Source of the DNA: Adiantum capillus-veneris
Taxonomy: Eukaryota > Streptophyta > Polypodiopsida > Polypodiales > Pteridaceae
Assembly (NCBI GenBank): GCA_014529385.2
Contig: CM043946.1
Coordinates: 20,390,077-20,454,076, forward strand
Direction of reading: 5' to 3'
DNA length: 64,000 nucleotides
The notes under the pieces are model-generated. The model was not told the DNA's origin. It worked only from the letters and a program-made list of their open reading frames with translations, and did not search any database. Shown here in pieces: positions 56,450 to 64,000 of this stretch (positions are counted from its first letter, which is position 1; each line of letters starts with the position of its first letter). Made by a program: the position numbers and the translations under genes.

Positions 56450-59400
56450 ATCTAATGAATGAAAGTACGAACTTTGCGCTTTTGGGGCAAAGTGAAGGAT
56501 CAAGAAGCTCTTTTGAAGGAGCCAAGGCCAACTTCTTTAGTTGGAATTGGCGGCTCAATTTGGAATTACGCCCGACAGACTGACGCCACAGGCAGAGGTA
56601 GTTCGACTGGCACTCGGATGGGATGTTGCCATTACACCGAGCATTGGCAAACTTCGTTTGCAATGACAGGGGTGTTCAAGGCACGCGAGTGACGTTCTAC
56701 TCAAGATCCCTTGGTACCACAAGAACTACACCGTGGTTGACTACCGGGCCGAGAAAGCGACTTTGATAAATGAAGGGCTTAGAGATTGTACTTGATGAAC
56801 TTCAGTTTCTTACTCATTCTTTTGGGAGAGAACTGAACGATGGATAAAGGTTGAATATGTTTTGACATGATCAAAAGAACGCCAAGATTTTTCTCCACAC
56901 TCATGCCGATTGCTTTTCAGAGGGCCTGAAGATCAAACCATTGATCTGATACCTAGAAGCACGCCACCGAACCGGCCACCTTACCGTGTGAGCCAAGTAC
57001 AGAATGAAAAGATTATGAACCCAGTGAAAGACCTCTTGGAAAAGGGTCTTGTCCAGCATAGTACTTCACCGTATTGCTCTCCACTGTTGTTGGATTTGAA
57101 GAAAGACTGATCTTGGAGAATGTGTATCGATTATAGCACTCTCAACGAAATCACCATCAAGAACAGATTTCCGATTCCTAGGATCGATGATATACTCGAT
57201 AGGTTACAGGGATCCTCGTGCTTTAGCAAGATTGACTTGAAGAGTGGATATCATCAGATCCGAATCGCGCCGGGAGACGTCTAAAGACTGCCTTTCGGAC
57301 GACTTTTGGGTTATTTGAGTTTTTGGTGATGCCTTTTGGCTTAACCAATGCTCCTGCGACATTTAACCGGATGATGGACAAGATTTTTCGAGAGTACAAG
57401 CTATTTGTTGGCACTTTCTTTAATGATATCATTGTTTTCTCCAAGAATGAAGCAGACCACAGAGATCATATGCTTCAGAGATACATTTTTTTGGGTACAC
57501 TTTGTCTCAGCAACAGGAGTGCAAATGGATCCGGCCAAGATAGACACTATCTGTGATTGGCCCGATTTGAAGAATGTCCATGAAGTGCAAGCTTCTTGGG
57601 ACTGTGTTCGTACTACAGACGGTTCATTCAAAAGTTTGCAGAGGTTGCTTCTCCTTTGCATATTTTGATATAGAAAGGAGTCCCTTTCTCGTGGGGATCC
57701 ACAGAGGTGACTACCTTTCAGACATTGAAAGAGAAATTGACTACAAGACCAGATTTGACTTTGCCGGACTTGCAGAAGTCATTTGAAGTATTTTGTGATG
57801 CTTATGGTCGTAGTCTGGGTGCGGTCTTGATGCAAGAAGGCCATGTCATTACTTACGAGAGCCGATTGTTCTCTAGGCCGGAGATGACAGCACAGATTTA
57901 TGAGAAAGAGCTTTTGGTGGTTATCCATGCTCTTACTCAGTGGCGGCATTACCTACTGGGAGCGGATTTTACTGCCTTTACAGACCATCAAAGTTTGCGC
58001 TACTTCTTGCCACAGAAGCAACTTTTGGAAAAGCAGATGCTGTGGGCGAACATCTTGTCACAGTTTCACTTCCAGATTGTCCATGTGCAGGGACAGAAGA
58101 ATGTGGTGGCAGATGCTTTGTCTCGGAAGTCATTGGTTCTGGCTATTTCCACGATACATCATAGGAGCTTCGAGGATATGGTCGATCAGTATGCCACAGA
58201 TACAGATTTTGCAGATATTTTCACACGGATACGGAATGGGTCGACAGTAGCTGGATACTCCCTTCGGGAAGGCTACTTGATGAGAAAGACTATGTTGTGC
58301 GTTGCACAACCCTTGCAGGAAAAGGTTATGACTGAATGCCACTGTCCACCTTTTACGGGTTACCGCGGCATTACTACCACCATGAAGGGGTAGAGAGATA
58401 CTTCTTTTGGTCGAGACTCAAAAAGGATGTGGAAGAGTTTGTGCGCAGTATGCCAGAAGGTCAAGTTTGACAGGCATAAGGCACAGGAATTGTTACAGCC
58501 TTTACACATACCCACCCGCCCCTGGGAAAATATTGAAATGGATTTCATTTTTGATCTCCCGAGAACACAGAATGATCACGATGATTTTCCGATTACATGG
58601 CACGTCTGAGATGATTGTCTCCGACAGAGACCCCAGATTTATGAGTTTGTTTTGGAAGGCAATTTGAAGGAACATTGGCACGCGGTTGCAGTTCTCATCA
58701 TCGTTCCACTTGCAGACTGACGGGCAATCTGAGATTGCCAATTCAGTGGTTTTAGATTTATTGAAGTCTTGTATCTTGGATCAGAAGACTCACTGGGAAA
58801 AGAACTTACCTTTGGTGGAATTTGCCTACAATAACAAGATACACTCTTCGACGGGGAAGACGCCATTTGGGATTGTTGAAAGTGCTGCGAAGGTTCCATC
58901 CTTCCTGAGCACGAAAGATTAGATATTTGAAGCGGATGAATATTCGCAAGATTTGGATACTGCTTTTGCCAAGCTTCGCGAGACTTTGCAGAAGTCTCAA
59001 GAACGAAGAAAAAGACAGCGGATCGCCATCGTCGCGACTTGAAATTGAAGGAGGATGATTGGGTGCTCTTACGTTTTGAGAAGGCACGCCTAAGAAAGAA
59101 AAAGGGAAAGGAGAGGCTTTTTCCAAAGCTTAGTATGCGATACTACGAACCTTTCCAAATTACTGAAAAGATAAATGATGTCTCCTTCATATTGAAACTG
59201 CCGAATACTTGGAGGATTTACAATGCATTGCATGTGAGTCTCTTGAACCCTGTTAAGGGTGATGTGCCTAATGATGGGGAGCCTGATGAGCAACCCGCAG
59301 TGGAAGAAAACGAGGAGACCCTTGTTCTTGAACAGATTTTGGCACATACGGATATGAAGAAAGGTAAAGTCCGAAGGCGGTTCTTGGTTAAGTTCAAGAA

Positions 59401-59491
59401 CTTTCCTGCATTTGATGCAAAGTGGATGGAGGAGGAGGACCTAGCAGATACTCCTCGGATTGTGAAACTTTACCTCGATGTTTTGGTTTAG
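56450..59491 (+). pseudogene. G3 pol: protease, RT, RNase H, integrase, chromodomain
   Basis: Shows a protease-like region near 56500-56760, [19 protein letters not shown] and [44 protein letters not shown] (RT), DAYGRSLGAVLMQEGHVITYE, YEKELLVVIHALTQWRHYL and FTDHQSLRYFLPQKQ (RNase H), VHVQGQKNVVADALSRK, CQKVKFDRHKA, MDFIFDLPRTQ, DGQSEIANSVVLDLL, PLVEFAYNNKIHSSTGKTPF (integrase), and VKFKNFPAFDAKWMEEEDL (chromodomain-like). It is broken in many places. Fossil. Confidence 0.92.
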
Positions 59492-60094
59492 CATAGTCTA
59501 CTCCAAACGGAACCCAGAAATTCAGCTTGGCCGAAGATCTGGTGCAATGATGCACAAGAGGGGAGATACTCCGCTCCTTTGTCAACAGATGCCTTGATTT
59601 TGATACTAAAGTCACTGATGTCTCTTTGAGCTTCAGGGATACTGAGAACTAACAGTATTCTACTGATGACTTTATGAAATGGAATTCCTGATAATGATAC
59701 TGATTTGTTCTTGACTTCTTTTGAGTGCAGGAAATGATAGACGAAATGACTACATCATTTTGGTCTGATTGATCTCGAATAGACATGGTTGCAATAGGGG
59801 TTAGTCAATCGGACATCGATGAGGTCCCGATTGGACCTAGATGTGATTGCTAGCTACATTGCCGATAAATCATGGTCTAAGATCCGAATGAATGTTGAAT
59901 GTCATGTGATGTCCTGTGATGTCCGGCGATGTCCGGTGATGTCGTATGATGTGACTGTCGATTTTGTACATGTGCTAGATGTGTGTTCCTAGTATGTAGG
60001 TACTAACAGTCAGTGTCTGCTAAGACGGTTTATGGCATTTGTCGGTTTTGCAGGCGTAATCGCGGTCGATTACAATGCTTTCAAGAGGGGGGTA
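59492..60094 (+). other. G3 non-coding 3' region with 10-bp repeats and polypurine tract
   Basis: About 600 bases between the chromodomain and the 3' LTR, as in G1 (32006-32600) and G2 (38411-38990). At 59905-59955 a 10-bp unit (GTGATGTCCG) is repeated about five times; G1 has about three units at 32435-32465. It ends in AAGAGGGGGG, the plus-strand primer site. Confidence 0.8.
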
Positions 60095-60313
60095 TGTCAC
60101 AAAGTGATGACGTGGCTACGGACAGCAGAAACCCTAATTTCTGCCAAAAACCCTAAAATTCCTACAAACCCTAATTTCTACCAAAAACCCTAATTTTCGA
60201 AAATCGCGGAGACTGAAAAAAAAAATTTAAATGATGAGCGACGCAAATTTTGCTTTTTCTCTACGTAATGAGAAAGAGAGAGAGAATGCTTTTGCTTTCA
60301 AGTTTTGACTCTC

Positions 60314-60362
<49 letters not shown>

Positions 60363-60680
60363 AATTGCTTTTTTATTTGAAGCTTTTGGGGCTCTGCTTT
60401 TGAGCATCCCTTGTAACCTTTAAATTAGTGGTGAGGGCCTCACTTCTCAGAGCATCTGGACGCAGAGTCTGAGAGTGAATCCCGACCCACTCTCTTGTAC
60501 TTTGAATTGATTAATATAAAAAGAAATACCGAAAGGGGCGCCAGTCTATGGGGCCAATATCTCTAGGCACGGAACTCCGCCTGGCCAGTGCAAATCTATT
60601 GTGATCTGTGAATTGTTTTGAAGTGGTTATTTGGAGCTGTCGCGGTTGATTCTTGACTTGGAGTGTCCAAGTCTGTTACA
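60095..60680 (+). repeat. Family-B LTR, telo-box subtype (3' LTR of G3)
   Basis: TGTCACAAAG...GTTACA. The four telo-boxes are kept at 60129, 60148, 60166 and 60185. The GA run at 60317-60361 is longer than in the 5' LTR, which explains most of the length difference. Confidence 0.95.
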
Positions 60681-61224
60681 TTCACCCCAAGTCAAGATTC
60701 TATCGCGACAGCAAAGATTCACTTTAAAACAGTTCACAAAAGACGACACGGCCCGACGTAGTTCCGTGCCCAAAGGTATTGGCCCCAAAGACATGCGTCC
60801 CTTCCGGTATTTCTTTTTATATTAGTCTGTGTGCAAAGTACAAGGAAGTCCCTAGGAACTTACACTCGGACCTACATCCAAATGCTCTGAGTAATGAGGC
60901 CCAAAAGACCTAGTTATTGTTACAAGGGTTGCCCCATAAGCAGAGCCCCAAAAATATAAACTCAAAAGTTTATTAACTCAAAAGCTTATTAACTCAAAAG
61001 CAATTATCTCCAAAAGCTTTGCTCCAAAATTTGCCAGCATAAAATAAGCCAGCGCAAATTACAGAGAATCGTACATACTGCCACGTCATCAACGCGTTTT
61101 ACAAAAATCGTACGGACTGCCACATGTCAGCATGTCAGTGTGATTTCCGGCAGGTATTCTGCTGCAACCTATCGACGCATTTCTCTGCATGTCCGGGGGC
61201 CTGCCACGTCACCAATTTGTGACA
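60681..61224 (-). repeat. Family-B LTR, main part (5' LTR of G2)
   Basis: Plus strand TTCACCCCAAGTCAAG...AATTTGTGACA, the counterpart of 37855-38410. Its first bases lie left of G3 at about 54217-54232. It is of the ordinary subtype without telo-boxes. Confidence 0.92.
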
Positions 61225-61800
61225 TTTGCTCCTGGCATGCACTCTTCTTTCACGCACGAATGTCCTGATGTGACAGTCTTAGTTAAAAAAGTTGGTTTTC
61301 GTAACCATCTTTACGTGTTCCCTTTTCACAGGCATGTCATGCTGCAAGATGCACATGATTCACTCATGGATGAGCACGGATGTATGCAATCACTCTAGGA
61401 AAGATAAAGATTATGGATTCAAAGGATTCACAATGTCTCACAATTGTCCGTCTAGTTAGTCACTTTTGCATGTTCATTCCTCGGTATGACACAGTTATAG
61501 AAAAAGCACGGGCAAGATTGTCCATCCAGCATTGGCATTTCCGTTGTGATTTGCCGCAGTTGGTAGGTTTACGTCGAAAGGTCAAGTTTCAATCTCACTT
61601 TTTGCGTGTGTTTGGTGAACCAGTTAGCACTCCGTCACTTTGTTCATGTGCATTGCATGCACAGTCATTTAGGGAGAATTGTATTTTTCTAGTCACTCTA
61701 CATGGCACATATACGTTTATGGTTTTGTGTTTGAAATGGTTTCAGAGATATTCCTCAGCGGAGATTCTTGAAGAAGGTTATTCGATGTGCCGCCGGCGAT
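61225..61800 (+). pseudogene. A0 ORF-X, first part
   Basis: Resumes A0 after the G2 target duplication. Reads PDVTVLVKKVGFRNHLYVFPFHRH, DSLMDEHGCM, RCDLPQLVGLRRKVKFQSHFL, GEPVSTPSLCSCALHAQSF, FLVTLHGTYTFMVLCLKWF and EILEEGYSM. It is collinear with A1 ORF-X and clearly diverged from it, so the two are old relatives. The product is unknown. Fossil. Confidence 0.6.
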
Positions 61801-62084
61801 AAAACTCAAAAGTCAAAAATTCTTTCGATTTTTTGACACCAGCCTCTATAATGGCTTTAAAAATCCCTAAACACCCATTTGGGGTCAGTAGGTCAAAAGC
61901 GGAGAGGAAAAACAAATTCCCCTCGGTTCGCCGTTTCAAAGGGCCGAAATGCGTTTTTATGTCACACTCGTCAGTAGAATCTGCACTTGAGATATTACAT
62001 GTGTGTACATTCTATCTGCGCAAGCTAAAGCAAATACCACATCAGCAACAGTGAGGGGGTCCCCATCTACGCCTTCAAGGAAAG
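61801..62084. other. Unassigned stretch in A0
   Basis: No element recognised. It separates the first part of A0 ORF-X from an LTR-C fragment. Confidence 0.4.
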
Positions 62085-62640
62085 TAAAAGGAATCAACAT
62101 TCAAGCTAAAAGCAATCACTAATGCAAGGAAAAGAAGTAAAAGATTTGTGGAAGTGTAAAACTTAGATCTTCACCATTTCAATTCCGCTGCACCTGACAG
62201 GAATGAAGGGCTGAAAACGCAGATCACGACAATGCCGATGATGGGTAGCAATGGGAGCACTCAATGCGGCGAGGGAATGGCTGAGGAAAAGCTCAATGGA
62301 TTGCCAAAGTATCGGACCGCAACATGAAACTAACGAAGGCAAATTCGACCCGGATCCGGCGAGGAAGATGGGCTGAAATCTGAAAACGTTGGCTGCACTG
62401 GTGAAATCTGCAAGCTCGAGTTGAACTACTGCTTTGGAGCAAAACACCATGTTGCCTTGCATATGCAAAAACGCTGGGCTGATATGCAAGCTGATGCAAA
62501 AACACCTGGGCTTGTGTCTGCTACAAAACGCTAGGCTGATCTGTAGCACTCCCAAACTTAAGCCTGGTTGCCCCTTTTATAGGCAAACATTGGGTTTAAG
62601 AACTTCTGAAGGCTTAGGTAGGGCAAAAGAAGTTAAAAAG
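62085..62640. mobile_element. Two LTR-C fragments in opposite orientation
   Basis: 62085-62199 is plus strand (AGATTTGTGGAAGTG..., TTCAATTCCGCTGCACCTGACA), the counterpart of 21422-21490. 62200-62640 is minus strand (GGGCTGAAAACGCAG, CAATGGATTGCCAAAGTATCGGACCG), the counterpart of about 21955-22330. They meet head to head at 62199/62200, which points to a rearranged or inverted LTR-C. Old and broken. Confidence 0.65.
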
Positions 62641-62929
62641 AAATCATAAAAATGATTTATTCATAAACTTCACTTCTGCTACGTTTTTGGGTAAAATTGT
62701 CGCACACATGCCACCTGGGAATCCAATTGACGTAAGGAATGGTTCATTGGATTCCTCTAACCTGAAACTACAAGCACATCATGCCAAACAAACTCAAGAA
62801 ATTGTCGATACTAATCCTCCTAGGATTCTAGACACTCCTATCTAGGGATAGGTGGAAATTTGGCTCTGAAAGTCGATCAAGCATTTCCACATAGCATACA
62901 GAGCCATGTGCACGTGACGCAAAGGACAT
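62641..62929. other. Unassigned stretch in A0
   Basis: A 60-codon open stretch (62705-62843) with MPPGNPIDVRNGSLDSS is visible but not recognised. No other signal. Confidence 0.35.
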
Positions 62930-63212
62930 CATTTTTCGTATTTTTTGGTTGGCGTTGTTTTGGAGAGATCCCCCAGAGGGAATTCTTGAAGAGGACGAAC
63001 CCCAGATTGTAGGCGCGGTAGGTTGATTTGCATCACTTTTGGCACGGCTAAAAGAAGCAGGCATTGCAGTTCTTTTTGAAGTTCAAGTATCGCAGACCCC
63101 ACGCAACAGAGTGGTTTAATGAAGAGTTATTCACAGATTCCCCGAAGTTGATAGCGGACTACACGAAAGCCATGCAACTCGGTACCAATACGTCACCTTG
63201 AAAACTAAGGGT
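62930..63212 (+). pseudogene. A0 ORF-X, end part
   Basis: Nucleotide match to the A1 ORF-X end: GAATTCTTGAAGAGGACG, AAAAGAAGCAGGCATTGCAG, TTTGAAGTTCAAGTATCGCA and CTCGGTACCAATACGTCACC, ending just before the LTR at 63213, as in A1 and A2. Strongly diverged fossil. Confidence 0.6.
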
Positions 63213-63600
63213 TGTCACGTGCACATCTAACCCTATGTACATGTGGACAAGTTGTAAGCCTATAACTCCTACTTCTAAGGTTTAGGACAACCTAGGAAGT
63301 GTTCTGGCACCCTTGTGAGCCTATACGCATGACGTGCATGGCCACGCACTTTAGTGTAGTTGCGTATCCTCTGATTGCACATGAGCACAACCAGGTGTTG
63401 GCACTAGGGAGTGTTCGCATTTAGCCATTTAGTCATCAATATCTTAGCCTAGGCTCAATTATTAATAAGTGGCATCTACATTAGCCTTTTTAAGAGTCAT
63501 GGGATTATTTGTAGCCTTGTCCTACCTCACTTACAAGCCCTAAAAAGGGTGGCCCCTTGAGCAGTCGGTTCAGTACCTCTGTGGGCAGCAAGCGCCCTGA
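63213..63600 (+). repeat. Family-A LTR, U3 part (3' LTR of A0)
   Basis: TGTCACGTGCACATCTAACC..., similar to the 5' LTR of A0 (GGACAAG, AGGAAGTGTTCTGGCACC, GTGCATGGCC, GCGTATCCTCTG). The match fades after about 63500, so the true end is unknown. Confidence 0.7.
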
Positions 63601-63689
63601 GGACCCTCAGCTTCCCATGGTCAACAATTTCCCTCCATCATGCACCCTCCTTTGATGTCTCAGACTTGTCTTCTACACTTCCTCCTTCT

Positions 63690-63775
63690 TTGAACGCTTT
63701 GCCAAAATGTGCCCAACCTCACCACAATAATAACATTTCCCTTGCTTGAACCATTATGCCTTCTGCTCTATAGAT
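63690..63775 (-). pseudogene. gag zinc-knuckle remnant of an unknown LTR element
   Basis: The minus strand reads QGKCYYCGEVGHILAK, a retroviral-type C-X2-C-X4-H knuckle followed by a Lys-rich stretch, as in copia or gypsy gag. The rest of the element is not visible. Fossil fragment. Confidence 0.55.
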
Positions 63776-63874
63776 ATCTAAGGTATAGCGCACGACTGTA
63801 CAAACTTTTTGGCTTTCTACCATACTACATCCCCTCAATACGTAAAAATGCATTGAGCACTATACTGTGCAGAC

Positions 63875-64000
63875 CTTATGACATCTAGATAACACCAACA
63901 CCTGTTTTGGTTTCATAGGGCACATCACAGTGGAGATTCGCATCTTATGACATCTAGATGACACCAACACCGTGAAAATGGTTTTGTTTCACAGGCCATC
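63875..64000. repeat. 69-bp-spaced direct repeat at the window edge
   Basis: CTTATGACATCTAGATAACACCAACACC at 63875 recurs with one change at 63944. The array may continue beyond the window. Confidence 0.8.

Larger units (their letters stand above)
54233..60680 (+). mobile_element. G3: complete-looking family-B chromovirus, TSD TTCAC
   Basis: 5' LTR 54233-54793, PBS TGGTATCAGAGC at 54795-54806, gag from 54865, knuckle CFGCGEHGHISAKC near 56276-56317, RT about 57000-57480, RNase H about 57770-58130, integrase about 58330-58990, chromodomain-like tail about 59380-59490, polypurine TTCAAGAGGGGGG, 3' LTR 60095-60680. Perfect duplication TTCAC at 54228-54232 and 60681-60685. It is inserted in the 5' LTR of G2. 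All parts are present in order, but the coding region is broken many times. LTR divergence by eye is about 14 in 190 bases in the U3 part, so it is not recent. The U3 is a distinct subtype with four telo-boxes. Confidence 0.95.
37855..61224 (-). mobile_element. G2: family-B chromovirus on the minus strand, TSD TTTGC, with four nested insertion sites
   Basis: Perfect duplication TTTGC at 37850-37854 and 61225-61229. Parts in element order, right to left: 5' LTR (60686-61224 plus about 54217-54232), PBS TGGTATCAGAGC (minus strand, 54204-54215), gag start 53945-54152, gag/knuckle/protease/RT start 50538-52748, RT and RNase H 45764-46833, integrase end and chromodomain 38440-39450, polypurine tract, 3' LTR 37855-38410. 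The nested elements are G3, a solo LTR, A4 and the A2/A3 array. The coding part is broken many times. The LTRs differ at roughly one base in 11 in the 190 bases compared by eye, more than in G3, consistent with G2 being older. Confidence 0.93.
22329..63600 (+). mobile_element. A0: outermost family-A element hosting all nested insertions
   Basis: Parts seen: 5' LTR 22329-23519; initiator-Met-like PBS at 23521-23532; leader to about 23790; gag capsid, zinc knuckle and protease-like part 36983-37854; ORF-X segments 61225-61800 and 62930-63212; start of a 3' LTR at 63213. The pieces are separated by element A1 (to 36982) and by G2 (37855-61224). G2's TTTGC duplication shows that 37854 and 61225 were once adjacent. 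The LTR tips are the older form TGTCACGTGCAC. No RT or integrase is seen. It is broken many times and is the oldest of the nest. The right boundary is uncertain because the 3' LTR fades after about 63500. Confidence 0.75.

Noticed and set aside
62828-63064. 78-codon minus-strand frame
   Set aside because: Antisense to the A0 ORF-X end, which matches A1 on the plus strand.

Overview
The window looks like repeat-filled intergenic DNA from a land plant, probably one with a large genome. The evidence is the primer-binding sites matching initiator-tRNA-Met (TGGTATCAGAGC), Ty3 chromoviruses with a C-terminal chromodomain, LINEs with plant-type C-terminal zinc domains, plant telo-box motifs (AAACCCTAA) and long CT/GA microsatellites. 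The species cannot be named from sequence alone. I found no convincing host gene, tRNA, rRNA or CRISPR array. One pair of exon-like blocks near 16.8-17.0 kb is weak.

Left part, 1-22.3 kb. A decayed minus-strand LINE (1-1990) is followed by a solo LTR of family A (2764-3563) with a perfect 5-bp target duplication. Next come a nearly full-length LINE (4466-9998) with 180-bp 5' monomers, ORF1 and ORF2, a truncated sister LINE (10098-13083), and a minus-strand LINE of another lineage (13273-15350) sitting in the CT run of an old family-A LTR. Copia-like debris, a minus-strand chromovirus remnant (17577-20400) and an LTR-C fragment follow.

Right part, 22.3-63.6 kb. This is one large set of nested retroelements. 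I call the two families A and B. Family A has LTRs of about 1.2 kb that start with the palindrome TGTCACGTGACA, encodes gag, a protease-like part and an unrecognised 3' reading frame (ORF-X), and shows no reverse transcriptase in any copy. Family B is a chromovirus with LTRs of about 0.55 kb starting TGTCACAAA and a full gag-pol. An old family-A element (A0, 22329 to about 63.6 kb) holds another A element (A1). A1's LTR was hit by a B element (G1, 23951-33125), whose gag was hit by an A solo LTR (24797-27369), itself hit by another A solo LTR (25119-26316). A0 also holds a B element (G2, 37855-61224, duplication TTTGC). G2 contains an A-family LTR-internal-LTR-internal-LTR array (39453-45763), an A element (A4, 46834-50537), an A solo LTR (52749-53944) and a complete-looking B element (G3, 54233-60680, duplication TTCAC).

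Families A and B share the same PBS, similar LTR tips and 5-bp target duplications, and they insert into each other repeatedly. The inference is that B supplies the enzymes that move A. All LTR elements here are broken fossils. The most novel-looking items are ORF-X with its non-autonomous family, a hairpin with compensatory changes in the A LTR, the telo-box quartet in the G3 LTRs, the link between LINEs and CT microsatellites, and a LINE whose ORF1 and ORF2 are in one frame split by TGA-CGG.
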